From Spirochaetales bacterium (GTDB taxonomy: Bacteria; Spirochaetota; Spirochaetia; Sphaerochaetales; Sphaerochaetaceae), in assembly GCA_017478205.1 (NCBI GenBank), contig JAFVDZ010000081.1, forward strand, positions 1 to 62,956: a stretch of 62,956 nt of DNA. The letters are read 5' to 3'. The position numbers and the translations under genes are program-made. Shown piece after piece: positions 16,222 through 24,254 of this stretch (positions are counted from its first letter, which is position 1; every line of letters begins with the position of its first letter). The notes below the pieces were generated by a model. That model did no database searches, had not been told where the DNA came from, and saw only the letters and a program-made list of their open reading frames with translations.

Positions 16222-16851
16222 GTGGGAAAAAAAATCAGGGAAAGCTTCAAGGAGATTGTATTCGCCTGTTGTGGACTAATAACTATGGTCATGGGAATCC
16301 AGATGGCTATTGCAACATCGAATGCACTGGCGCTTATGCTTGCCCTTCTGGTCGGAGGCGCATTGAGCTTTCTGCTGAAGACAGAAAACAGGATTCTCGC
16401 TTTGGGCGATTGCCTTGACAAAGCCACCGGTAGCGCAGGGACTCAGAACTTTGCCAAGGGCTTTCTCACCGCGTCCGTGCTGTTCTGCCCCGGTGCCATG
16501 AGCGTGGTAGGTTCAATTCAGGCCGGGACTACGGGCGAGATGACCACAATTCTCATCAAATCCGTCATAAACGGCTGTATGGCGGTGTTTTTCGCGTCGG
16601 TCTACGGTATAGGAGTCATGTTCTCCTTCCTGTTCATACTGGTCTATCAGGGATTCTTCTCATTGGCAGGCTCCTGGCTCCAGCCGCTACTGGGAGAGGT
16701 GGGGATTGCAGAACTGTCGGCCGAGGGCGGAGTACTTCTACTGATGATCGGCTTCGGACTTCTGAAGATTCGTGAGTTCAAGACCGCCAATTTCCTGCCG
16801 GCACTGATTTTCGCCCCATTGCTGGCAATACCGGTCAGCAGAATTGTCTGA
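16222..16851 (+). pseudogene. DUF554 membrane protein, 5'-truncated
   Basis: 209 codons from a GTG, giving a multi-pass membrane protein of the DUF554 type (NFAKGFLTASVLFCPGAMSVVG and the C-terminal FLPALIFAPLLAIPV are characteristic). Family members usually start with a membrane segment of about 20 residues ending in a Gly-Leu-Leu-x-Gly-Lys sequence. Here the frame still reads PIGLLVGKKIRES upstream of the GTG, then meets a stop at 16201-16203, so the true N-terminus has been lost. The IS-like end lies 80 bp upstream and is the likely cause. A start at the GTG without a ribosome binding site could still yield a shortened product, so decay is probable but not certain. Confidence 0.6.
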
Positions 16852-16946
16852 TCCGGGAAAGAGGGCACTGAAGCGGGCACAGCCTTTCCTGTCTCCCCTG
16901 CAGTGATGCAGGAGAAAACAGCTGCCGTTGTAGTTTTCACACATTT

Positions 16947-17840
16947 TCAAAGCCCGTTGTAGCATTGGACTATCCCGTTGATTGTTTCCGTATACTCGAA
17001 ATCCTTCGGATAGACCAGATTCATCTCTCGAACCATACTTATGTTTTCAATACTGAGGATCGAGAGCTTTCCCTTGCGTACTTCATCCAGACAGACGCTT
17101 TTTGGCAGGATGGATACCCCAAGATTCCTGCGTATCAGGTCCTTAATTGTGGCGATGTTATCTATTTCCAGTATTATGTTGAAATCGTTCAGCGACCTGT
17201 TGCGTTCCTTCAGGGCATTCTTGAAGGTTTTCATCGTATTTGATTCCGGAAGGCGCATAATCAGGTTCTCTTTCATGAGTTCCTCAAGGGAAACCATGTT
17301 CTTGGAAGCAAGGTGATTAGTGGGAGAAGTTACCAGGACCAGACAGTCTGTTCCCAGCATGACATTGGTCAGGTCGGAATCGTTGTATAGACCCTCCATG
17401 ATAATGAAGTCGAGTTCATTGTTCTTCAGCATCTTGTAGAGCAATCCTGATGTGTCAGAGATGATTTTTATGGCGATATCCGGCGAACTGTCCTTGAGGT
17501 ATCTGGCGATTGCCTCGATGACAAGGCTGCTTTCCACGGTATGAGTGATTCCTACGCTCAGTGTTGTGGTGGACAGCTTGTTTTCGGAAATGGCCTGCTT
17601 GAGGCTGTTGGCCAGGGCATTTATCCTGGTAAGATAATTGATTACGACAGTGCCTTTCTTGGTTGGGATGATTCCCTGTGGGGTTCTCTCGAAAATCCTG
17701 AAACCGAGTTCCTCTTCCACTGCCTTGATGTGATTGCTTATCGCAGGTTGCGAAATGCATAGTTCCTGTGCCGCTTTCGTGAAATTTCCCAATTCCGCGA
17801 CTTTGAGCAGAGATATGGCCTTAAGATCAAGAAATTCCAT
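16947..17840 (-). CDS. LysR-family transcriptional regulator
   Basis: 297-aa LysR-type regulator; N-terminal helix-turn-helix with GNFTKAAQELCISQPAISNHIK (split: GNFTKAAQEL and CISQPAISNHIK, about residues 17-38), followed by an effector domain of about 210 residues. Its start lies inside the 3' end of the MATE gene (14-base overlap), so both are translated from one mRNA. Together they form a drug or metabolite export unit with its likely regulator. Codon use is richer in G+C than that of the neighbouring core genes. Not closely similar to the other LysR protein at 9677-10597. Confidence 0.88.
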   Translation of the reverse strand: MEFLDLKAISLLKVAELGNFTKAAQELCISQPAISNHIKAVEEELGFRIFERTPQGIIPTKKGTVVINYLTRINALANSLKQAISENKLSTTTLSVGITHTVESSLVIEAIARYLKDSSPDIAIKIISDTSGLLYKMLKNNELDFIIMEGLYNDSDLTNVMLGTDCLVLVTSPTNHLASKNMVSLEELMKENLIMRLPESNTMKTFKNALKERNRSLNDFNIILEIDNIATIKDLIRRNLGVSILPKSVCLDEVRKGKLSILSIENISMVREMNLVYPKDFEYTETINGIVQCYNGL

Positions 17841-19269
17841 TTGTTGCCTCCACTTCGTAACATCCTTTTATTGGATTGTATACCTTCCTGTTCTTGTTTT
17901 TTGTAAGATGTTTTGACGAGAAAGTCCAGAACAGGATGACTGCTACTATTGAACAGATTATATCTACAACCGGTGTAGCGGAAACAGTTCCGTATACCGG
18001 GATGAAGAAGCCCAGTACAAACATCATGGGGATATCTAGGATGCCCTTGCGCAGCAGTGCAAGCAGAAATGACTCCTTACCGTGTCCCACGGCCTGGAAG
18101 AAGGAAATGAATGTATAGGCCAGTGCGGAGAACGGTGCACCTATGCACAGGATTCTGAGGAATCTGATTCCGTAATCCACAGAGGGATCCTGTGAGTTTA
18201 GGAAGATTCCCACAAGCGTACGTGCCGATACAAACATCAGCGATGTGGCGACTGCCGCGACTCCCGTGGCAAGAATTCCTACTGCCCGGACAAGACTTCT
18301 GGTTTTGACTCTGCGTCCGGCGGAATAGTTGTATCCTATAAGGGGCAGGGCTCCCTGCGTGATTCCCCTTACTATGGAATGCGAGAGCATGTTGATTTTC
18401 TTTGCCACGCCTATTCCCGCCTGAACCGCGGTGCCGTAAACGGAGAGGATATTATCAAGAATGGCATATGAGAGGTTTTCGGCGAAAGTCATGACGCATG
18501 CGGGGAGCCCGGCCTCTATAACCTTCCTGGGGATCTCCCACATGAATGATTCCTTTGTAAGATGAAGGCTTATGGGGATTTCTTTCCTTGTGTTTACCGC
18601 AATCAGTATAAGGAAGTAAATGCATGATATGACATTCGAAAGTGCTGTGGCTATGGCCGCGCCCGGGACTTCATATCCGGGTGGAAGTATCACGAACATG
18701 AACAGGGGGTCCAGCGCCATGTTCAGGACTCCGCCCAGGATTACACCTACGGAGGCATGGACCGCCAGTCCGAACGAACGTACCAGATGAGACATGAGTA
18801 CGCTCAAGGATGTGAACAGGCCGCCTAATATTATCGTTATGAATATGTACTGTCTGGAAAGGCCGTGCACCTGTTCGTGATATGAGCCGCCGAGGAAGTT
18901 GACGAACGGGTCTATGACAATTAGAACCAGAACCGAATATAGAAGGGCAACGGCGAAGCAGCCCCAGAAGGAGAATGCACTGGTATGCTTTGCCCTGCTG
19001 TTGTTCATTTTCCCCAAAGCCCTTGAGATGACGCTGGATCCGCCAATTCCGAAGAGATTGGAAATGGCTGTCAGGAACATGAAGGCCGGCATGCATACGG
19101 TAACGGCCGTTATCTTTTCATTGCTGTTGGTAAGGCTGATGAAGAAGGTATCGGCCATATTATAGACAACGAGGATAATCTGGCCCATGACCGTAGGAAT
19201 TGCAAGTTTAAGCAATGCCGTCATTATAGGGGCTTCTTCGAATAATTCTTTCTTGTCCACAGATGTCAT
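17827..19269 (-). CDS. MATE-family efflux transporter
   Basis: 480-aa protein with about 12 hydrophobic segments and the MATE pattern: ALLKLAIPTVMGQIILVVYN (about residues 17-36) and FFISLTNSNEKITAVTVCMP in the first half, and a repeat of this arrangement in the second half (GITQGALPLIGYNYSAGR). MATE proteins export drugs or metabolites with sodium or protons. The ATG has a GGGAG ribosome binding site. First gene of a two-gene operon with a LysR regulator; lies in the G+C-richer island and is likely to have been acquired. Confidence 0.9.
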   Translation of the reverse strand: MTSVDKKELFEEAPIMTALLKLAIPTVMGQIILVVYNMADTFFISLTNSNEKITAVTVCMPAFMFLTAISNLFGIGGSSVISRALGKMNNSRAKHTSAFSFWGCFAVALLYSVLVLIVIDPFVNFLGGSYHEQVHGLSRQYIFITIILGGLFTSLSVLMSHLVRSFGLAVHASVGVILGGVLNMALDPLFMFVILPPGYEVPGAAIATALSNVISCIYFLILIAVNTRKEIPISLHLTKESFMWEIPRKVIEAGLPACVMTFAENLSYAILDNILSVYGTAVQAGIGVAKKINMLSHSIVRGITQGALPLIGYNYSAGRRVKTRSLVRAVGILATGVAAVATSLMFVSARTLVGIFLNSQDPSVDYGIRFLRILCIGAPFSALAYTFISFFQAVGHGKESFLLALLRKGILDIPMMFVLGFFIPVYGTVSATPVVDIICSIVAVILFWTFSSKHLTKNKNRKVYNPIKGCYEVEATNGIS

Positions 19270-19595
19270 ACTGCTCTCCCTTGGAGCGTAAATACATTCT
19301 ATGTAAGGATAAAAAGCAAAAGCAAATCATTAGTTCTGATGGACCGATAAGATTTTGTTATGATGCTTCGGGCTTTGTTTCCTGGAAAATGACGAAGAAT
19401 AGGCCATTCTGCGACGTGGCGGGGAGGTCCAGTTATGGGATCATAAGTTATTCGAATAACTGCCGCGGGGCTGGTGCTCGGTTTCTGCGTTCTTTGTTCT
19501 GGCCTGCAATGTATATCTTTGCTGTTGATATCCAGGTTTTCTCAAGGTTTCAACTATTAGAAAATATCTAATAGTTCAGAAGGAAGGTGGAATCA
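19270..19595. other. Upstream region of MATE gene with 16-bp palindrome
   Basis: 326 bp without a supported gene. It contains the perfect 16-bp palindrome AGTTATTCGAATAACT (19446-19461), 177 bp before the MATE start codon, a possible operator. A plus-strand frame at 19263-19571 has no ribosome binding site and no recognisable features and is not called. Confidence 0.4.
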
Positions 19596-19635
19596 ATAAA
19601 AATTGGACAGCTCTGAATTGTATCAAAACTGTCCA
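19596..19635 (-). terminator. Terminator of ssrA
   Basis: Minus strand: CTGGACAG-type stem (TGGACAG, 19635-19629, with CTGTCCA, 19610-19604), 18-nt loop, then ATTTTTATT. It lies 8 bp beyond the mature 3' end of the tmRNA. Confidence 0.75.
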
Positions 19636-19642
19636 GTAAAGA

Positions 19643-20017
19643 TGGAGGTGGGGAGATTCGAACTCCCGTCCTAACGTGCCATTCCAAGGCGTCTACGGAG
19701 CGTAGTCAATACTTTAAGGTTTCCCACTCTGATAAGGCAGCTTGACAGGCCCACCAGGTGGTATTCATCTAAAGTGTCTTCTCCATACGATGACTTATGG
19801 AAAACAAGTCCCTGTTGTTGTCGGACACTCTCAGGTTAGGAACAGCACCCTCAAGGCCGTGCTCATAAACTACAATCAAGCAGCAAGAGCGATTGCTTCG
19901 TCGGAGACGAATTCGTCTTCTTTCTTAGCATTTAATTTTTTTTGCTAGTTTTACAAGTTGGCGCTTGGCCCGCAGTCTCAGACCTGATCTACCGCCAGTC
20001 GAAACCGGTACACCCCC
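19643..20017 (-). ncRNA. ssrA: tmRNA (transfer-messenger RNA)
   Basis: 375-nt one-piece tmRNA. 5' end GGGGGTGTACCGGTTTCGACTGG matches the tmRNA start (given here in part: GGGGGTG pairs with CACCTCC at 19650-19644 as a 7-bp acceptor stem with one G-U). The T-arm is GGGAGTTCGAATCTCCC. The discriminator A is at 19643; CCA is not encoded and must be added. The tag frame at 19929-19876 reads AKKEDEFVSDEAIALAA then TGA, ending in the ALAA degradation signal. It rescues stalled ribosomes with SmpB, whose gene is 54 bp upstream on the same strand. Confidence 0.93.
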
Positions 20018-20034
20018 GTGTACCATGCAATTGA

Positions 20035-20063
20035 AATATACTTAAGTTATAAGAAATTAGCAA
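20035..20063 (-). promoter_or_regulatory. Own promoter of ssrA
   Basis: Minus strand: -35 TTGCTA (20063-20058), 17-bp spacer, -10 TATATT (20040-20035). The predicted start lies about 10 nt before the mature tmRNA 5' end, leaving a short leader for RNase P to remove. Confidence 0.5.
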
Positions 20064-20071
20064 GAATAATT

Positions 20072-20551
20072 TCAGAAATTCATATTTCTGAGTTCACGTC
20101 CAGCTTCTCTCTTGAGATCACGCTCCTTGATTGCAGCCTTCTTGTCGTAAGTTGCCTTACCACGAGCTAATGCAATCTTCATCTTTACAAGGTTTCCCTT
20201 TATATAGATTTCAAGTGGAACAATAGTCATACCCTTGGAATCTACCTTGCGTGCAAACTTCTTGATTTCTTCTTTGTGTGCAAGAAGATATCTGACTCTG
20301 TCACCTACATGGTTGAATACCTTTCCACCATGTGAGTAGGGCTGGATAGTGAAGCCAATCAGTTGAAGCTGGTCAGACTTGATATTTATATAACTGTCGC
20401 CAAAAGAACAGCGACCATCGCGGACAGACTTGACTTCTGTACCGACAAGGGACATACCGCACTCGAGCTCTTCGATTATCTCATAGTTGAAGTATGCCTT
20501 CTTATTCTTCTGTATTAGCTTAAAACCTTTCTTTTCTTCTTCCTTAGCCAT
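20072..20551 (-). CDS. smpB: SsrA-binding protein SmpB
   Basis: 159-aa protein, full length for SmpB. Recognised by KKAYFNYEIIEELECGMSLVGTEVKS (opening given in part: KKAYFNYEI and GMSLVGTEVKS), DGRCSFGDSYI, and the basic tail ARGKATYDKKAAIKERDLKRE, which follows the tmRNA into the mRNA channel. It binds the tRNA-like part of tmRNA and brings it to stalled ribosomes. Its start codon is 2 bp behind the stop of the SUMF1 gene and ssrA follows, so the three form one unit. Confidence 0.95.
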   Translation of the reverse strand: MAKEEEKKGFKLIQKNKKAYFNYEIIEELECGMSLVGTEVKSVRDGRCSFGDSYINIKSDQLQLIGFTIQPYSHGGKVFNHVGDRVRYLLAHKEEIKKFARKVDSKGMTIVPLEIYIKGNLVKMKIALARGKATYDKKAAIKERDLKREAGRELRNMNF

Positions 20552-20553
20552 AT

Positions 20554-21969
20554 TTATTCACCAAGCACCAATCTAAAGCCAAGATACTCCGATGTATCCT
20601 TTCTATCAAGTGAACCAACAGTATAAGATTTGACAAAAGAAGGATCAGAAATGAACGAACCGCCTTTGACGACAACATCACCGAGTTCAAGAGCAGAAAG
20701 ATAATAAGAATCAGCAACCCTGCTAAGTGGTATAAAGGAAGTAGATGTAAGTTCCCAAAGCCCTCCCTTCAGAGCCTTAGGGCCAGCTGAGTAATCAGAA
20801 TAAAGAAGGGAAGTAGAGAAATCCTCAGTTGAGAGAGTAGAAGCAAGCTCGAGCTCTGCTTCTGTTGGGAGGCGATAGTTCTTTCCGGTTGTCTTCTTCA
20901 TCCAGTCTGCATATGCCTTTGCTGCATAGTAGCTGATATTTCTAATCGGCTTATCACTCTTTACGTTAGTAGTTGGAAAAATACCTGCAAGATAGTATTC
21001 ATCAGCCATACCATCCTTTACAATTTCATCGATATTATCCTTTGCCCAATATGGGTTTTCCTTGATAAAGAGAGCATACTCATACTCACTTACAAGTTTC
21101 TCAGCTAGAGTGAAGGCTGGAAGAGATACATTCACTGGATATTCTGAAATAGAAGAAAATGCATTATCCTGCTCTTTACCAATAGTGAAAAGAGTACTCT
21201 CGTATCTATAACCATCCTGTGTCTTTACAGGTGAAAGATTAGGAAAATAGATTTCACCATTATATCTAGGTGTTGTTCCATCAAAGAGTTTTTCAAGAGC
21301 ATCTTCCAGTTTGATGAGTTTTTCAGATTTATAGTTGATACTATTTTTCTGATATAGTTCTTTAGCTTGTTTGTAATCTTCAAACATCTCTTCAGTTGTA
21401 ATGAACAATGCTTCAAGAAGTAAGTCATCTGCTACATCCTTAATTCCTGCACTTACCGCATCTTTAGCTAACATAGTGAAAATAGGTCTATAGTTGTAGG
21501 CAGATGGATACTCTGTCACAACAGAGTAGAGTGGAAGATCTTCAAGAGCTAGAGATAATGATTTTTCATAGATTTTCGTCTCTTCAGGAATATTTACATC
21601 GATATCCATTGTTCTTTTAAAGAGCATTGTCATGAAAACAGGATGATCTATTTCAATGCTTTCAATGAAAACGACATCCCCGTTCTTAAGATATTCAACG
21701 TTATGTTTTCCTGAAGGAATGAAGAATCTTGAACCTTCTGTTGAACCGATATAGATATCATCGACAATTACACCAACATAAGAATATGAGGAATTGAAAT
21801 GAACATACCTTCCTCCATTGACAATTCCCGGAAGGAATCCAAACAGAAAGACAAGAGCCAAGATGACCAATATCAGTAAAATAAGTATATATTTGCCAGG
21901 TCTAAGGCCAAAAAGCACAGGAAGCTTTACTTCTTCGACCTCAGGGAGTGTGATCTTCTTTTTGAACAT
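20554..21969 (-). CDS. Membrane protein with PEGA-like and SUMF1 domains
   Basis: 471-aa protein. Residues 1-20 are cytoplasmic, a single membrane segment follows (about 24-46), then a PEGA-like beta domain (FFIPSGKHNVEYLKNGD) of roughly residues 50-120, a helical middle, and a C-terminal formylglycine-generating-enzyme/SUMF1 fold from about residue 330: AYADWMKKTTGKNYRLPTEAEL, GGLWELTSTS, VVKGGSF, GFRLVLGE. Catalytic cysteines of true formylglycine-generating enzymes are not seen, so it is more likely a binding or structural member. ATG at 21969 is chosen over the TTG at 21975. It is cotranscribed with smpB, which is unusual and unexplained. Confidence 0.75.
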   Translation of the reverse strand: MFKKKITLPEVEEVKLPVLFGLRPGKYILILLILVILALVFLFGFLPGIVNGGRYVHFNSSYSYVGVIVDDIYIGSTEGSRFFIPSGKHNVEYLKNGDVVFIESIEIDHPVFMTMLFKRTMDIDVNIPEETKIYEKSLSLALEDLPLYSVVTEYPSAYNYRPIFTMLAKDAVSAGIKDVADDLLLEALFITTEEMFEDYKQAKELYQKNSINYKSEKLIKLEDALEKLFDGTTPRYNGEIYFPNLSPVKTQDGYRYESTLFTIGKEQDNAFSSISEYPVNVSLPAFTLAEKLVSEYEYALFIKENPYWAKDNIDEIVKDGMADEYYLAGIFPTTNVKSDKPIRNISYYAAKAYADWMKKTTGKNYRLPTEAELELASTLSTEDFSTSLLYSDYSAGPKALKGGLWELTSTSFIPLSRVADSYYLSALELGDVVVKGGSFISDPSFVKSYTVGSLDRKDTSEYLGFRLVLGE

Positions 21970-21975
21970 AATCAA

Positions 21976-22004
21976 AAGTTAATATTTAGCCTATCTATTG
22001 TCAA
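21976..22004 (-). promoter_or_regulatory. Promoter of SUMF1-smpB unit, predicted leaderless
   Basis: Minus strand: -35 TTGACA (22004-21999), 17-bp spacer, -10 TAACTT (21981-21976). The expected transcript start is at or next to the ATG at 21969, and no Shine-Dalgarno sequence precedes that ATG. Confidence 0.45.
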
Positions 22005-22026
22005 CAAAGCTCATCTTGGGTATCTT
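21998..22026 (+). promoter_or_regulatory. Promoter of lepB, shares -35 with divergent promoter
   Basis: Plus strand: -35 TTGTCA (21998-22003), 17-bp spacer, -10 TATCTT (22021-22026), start expected at about 22033, one or two bases before the lepB ATG at 22035. The -35 bases are those of the opposite promoter read on the other strand. Confidence 0.45.
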
Positions 22027-22034
22027 CTAAAGAT

Positions 22035-23033
22035 ATGGAGAAGGTCTATACATTTCTTGAAAGAACAACTGTCAAATACCTTACTAAAAGAAAGGCATTG
22101 AAAGCTTATGAAAAAAGACGGAAGAAAACAATCTTTACTGAAATCTATAGCTGGATCGATGCTCTTGTCTTTGCTGTTGTGGTTGTCATGCTCATCAACC
22201 AGTTTCTATTCCAGCTCTTTGTCATTCCTTCTCCATCCATGGTCAAGACACTTCTTGTAGGAGATAGGGTAGTTGTAAACAAGCTTTCATATGGTCTTGA
22301 ACCTTATCCTGCTGCAAGAAATCGTTTCTTCAGAGAAAACCATAGAGTTGAGCGTGATGATATCATCACATTCTATAATCCTGAATATAACTCAAAAGGC
22401 CCTGTCTTCGATATCCTTTCGCAGGCAATATTCATGGGAACACTTTCGCTTGTAAATATAGACCGGAATGAAGATGGATCTGTTGCTGAAAGACTATATG
22501 TAAAGAGAGCAGTAGGTTTTCCAGGTGACCAAGTAAGAGTTAAAGATGGAAACATCCTAATTAGACCTGCAGGTTATGATAGATTCATGACTGAAGAAGA
22601 GTTCAGGAAGGAAAATGGTCTTTCATCTGGCCCTAACAGAAGTGCCGATTTTACTCTCTATGATGGCCTCAAAGCCTGGGCAAGGCTCTATGCAGACAGA
22701 GAGAAAGGAAACAAGACAAGAACAACTCATCTCTTGAACAGCTTCGAAGCTGTCAAGGATGAAGATTTCCCATTCGATCTCTATGAGTTTGAAAGCCAGA
22801 GAGCAAAGGAACACACTTTCATAGATCCAAGTAGCAGAGAGTATAGAGGAGAGAGTGCTAAATTCAGAGCAGGTATATATGTTCCAAACGATTATATTCT
22901 TCCTCTTGGAGACAATAGAGACAATTCTCACGATGGTAGATACTTCGGCCCTGTTGGTGAAGATAGGATCAATGGTAGAGTAATCTATCGATTCTGGCCA
23001 ATAAATAGAGCTAGTGTCATGACAGATAAATAA
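22035..23033 (+). CDS. lepB: Signal peptidase I
   Basis: 332-aa inner-membrane serine protease that removes signal peptides from exported proteins. N-terminal membrane segment (about 42-62), catalytic Ser in FVIPSPSMVKTL (about 72), catalytic Lys in LYVKRAVGFPGDQV (about 159), and the C-terminal box LPLGDNRDNSHDGRYFGPV. Between the Lys box and the C-terminal box there is an insert of about 100 residues, making the protein longer than typical short Gram-positive forms. hemW starts 1 bp after its stop. No Shine-Dalgarno sequence precedes the ATG; the promoter position predicts a leaderless mRNA. Confidence 0.94.
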   Translation: MEKVYTFLERTTVKYLTKRKALKAYEKRRKKTIFTEIYSWIDALVFAVVVVMLINQFLFQLFVIPSPSMVKTLLVGDRVVVNKLSYGLEPYPAARNRFFRENHRVERDDIITFYNPEYNSKGPVFDILSQAIFMGTLSLVNIDRNEDGSVAERLYVKRAVGFPGDQVRVKDGNILIRPAGYDRFMTEEEFRKENGLSSGPNRSADFTLYDGLKAWARLYADREKGNKTRTTHLLNSFEAVKDEDFPFDLYEFESQRAKEHTFIDPSSREYRGESAKFRAGIYVPNDYILPLGDNRDNSHDGRYFGPVGEDRINGRVIYRFWPINRASVMTDK

Positions 23034-23034
23034 A

Positions 23035-24168
23035 ATGGATTATCTTGATAACACAAAGCCTGTCTCCTTGTATATCCACATTCCATTCTGCACAACAAAA
23101 TGTGGTTATTGTGCATTCTATTCCTTAGAGGAGAAAGCTGTCAGGGAAGGTGAGAAGGAGCGTTTTCTGAATGTCCTTATGAGACAGTTGGATGCTCTAG
23201 TTGAAGATCTGAAACGACCTTTCCATACAATCTTTATAGGTGGTGGGAACCCTGGAATAATTGGCTATGATAACCTTTATAGGATCTTGAAACTTGCATC
23301 AAGATATGGCAAAGCAAAGGAATGCACTACAGAGATAAACCCAGAAACACTTAATGAAAACATCGCTCCACTGTTTGAATATCTGACAAGAATATCTGTC
23401 GGGATTCAGAGTATGAAGGATGAGAGTCTGATAACACTTGGAAGAAATGCAAAGAAAGAGACAAATATCAAAGCATTGAATCTTTTGTCCAAATTCAAGA
23501 ATGAGTATGGAATTTCTTTCAATGCAGATATCATGACAAACATTCCAGGTGAGAATATTCAGGATGCTCTGAATGATATTGATGAAGTTGCTTCCTTTAA
23601 CCCAGATCACATTTCCCTTTACTCATTGACATTTGAAGAGGGGACACGACTTATAGAAAGCTGTGTTCCTATGGATGAAGAAGAGCAGCGCAAGATGCTC
23701 ATATCCTGTTGGGACAAACTTGAAAGCCTAGGCTACCATCAATATGAGATATCCAATTTTGCAAGAAAAGGAAAAGAGTGCCTTCACAACAAGGTCTATT
23801 GGGCTTTGGGGCAGTACATTGGACTTGGTCCAACAGCAGAATCGAGTGTGGGATACAGAACAATCATCTCATCAAGAGAACCAGATTCTCTTTCTGACTA
23901 TCTTGTCAATCCAAGCTTTGAAAGTGTGAAACTGAAAGGCTATGAAGCAGAAGAGGAATATCTACTGACAACCCTCAGAACAGGCACAGGAATCGATAAA
24001 AAAGAATACTTTTCTCGATTCTGTGAAGATTTCGATGAAAAATATGGAACATTTATTCAAAAACTGGATAAAAATCTATATGAAGACACAGATCAAAGAT
24101 TCTGTCTTACAAGGGAGGGTTTTTTACTGCTTGATAACGTAATTCTTTCACTTGCGATGGCAATATAG
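23035..24168 (+). CDS. hemW: HemW-like radical SAM protein
   Basis: 377-aa radical SAM protein of the HemW/coproporphyrinogen dehydrogenase-like family. The Fe-S/SAM site is HIPFCTTKCGYCAFYS (CxxxCxxC, about residues 15-30). As in HemW, the residue after the third cysteine pair is not the extra Cys of true HemN. The following glycine motif is FIGGGNPG instead of the more common GGGTPS. HemW is considered a haem chaperone rather than an enzyme of porphyrin synthesis. It starts 1 bp after lepB and is cotranscribed with it. Confidence 0.85.
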   Translation: MDYLDNTKPVSLYIHIPFCTTKCGYCAFYSLEEKAVREGEKERFLNVLMRQLDALVEDLKRPFHTIFIGGGNPGIIGYDNLYRILKLASRYGKAKECTTEINPETLNENIAPLFEYLTRISVGIQSMKDESLITLGRNAKKETNIKALNLLSKFKNEYGISFNADIMTNIPGENIQDALNDIDEVASFNPDHISLYSLTFEEGTRLIESCVPMDEEEQRKMLISCWDKLESLGYHQYEISNFARKGKECLHNKVYWALGQYIGLGPTAESSVGYRTIISSREPDSLSDYLVNPSFESVKLKGYEAEEEYLLTTLRTGTGIDKKEYFSRFCEDFDEKYGTFIQKLDKNLYEDTDQRFCLTREGFLLLDNVILSLAMAI

Positions 24169-24180
24169 CAGTGTGCTATG

Positions 24181-24208
24181 TTGACACCATAATTTTCTTT
24201 ATGATAAT
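24181..24208 (+). promoter_or_regulatory. Promoter of yebC-ruvCAB-queA
   Basis: TTGACA (24181-24186), 16-bp spacer, GATAAT (24203-24208), followed by a leader of about 40 nt with an AGAGG ribosome binding site before the yebC ATG at 24255. Confidence 0.65.
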
Positions 24209-24254
24209 TTTTTTAAGTTCTAAAAACTAATTAAATAATACAAAGAGGTTTCAT

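Noticed and set aside
16891-16916. Hairpin between the convergent DUF554 and LysR genes as terminator
   Set aside because: The stem is imperfect and no T run follows in either direction, so termination cannot be claimed.
18671-19096. Minus-strand 141-codon frame within the MATE gene
   Set aside because: Alternate frame of the MATE coding sequence; long only because the segment is richer in G+C.
19263-19571. Plus-strand 102-codon open frame upstream of MATE
   Set aside because: TTG-type start, no ribosome binding site, no features; spans the MATE promoter region.
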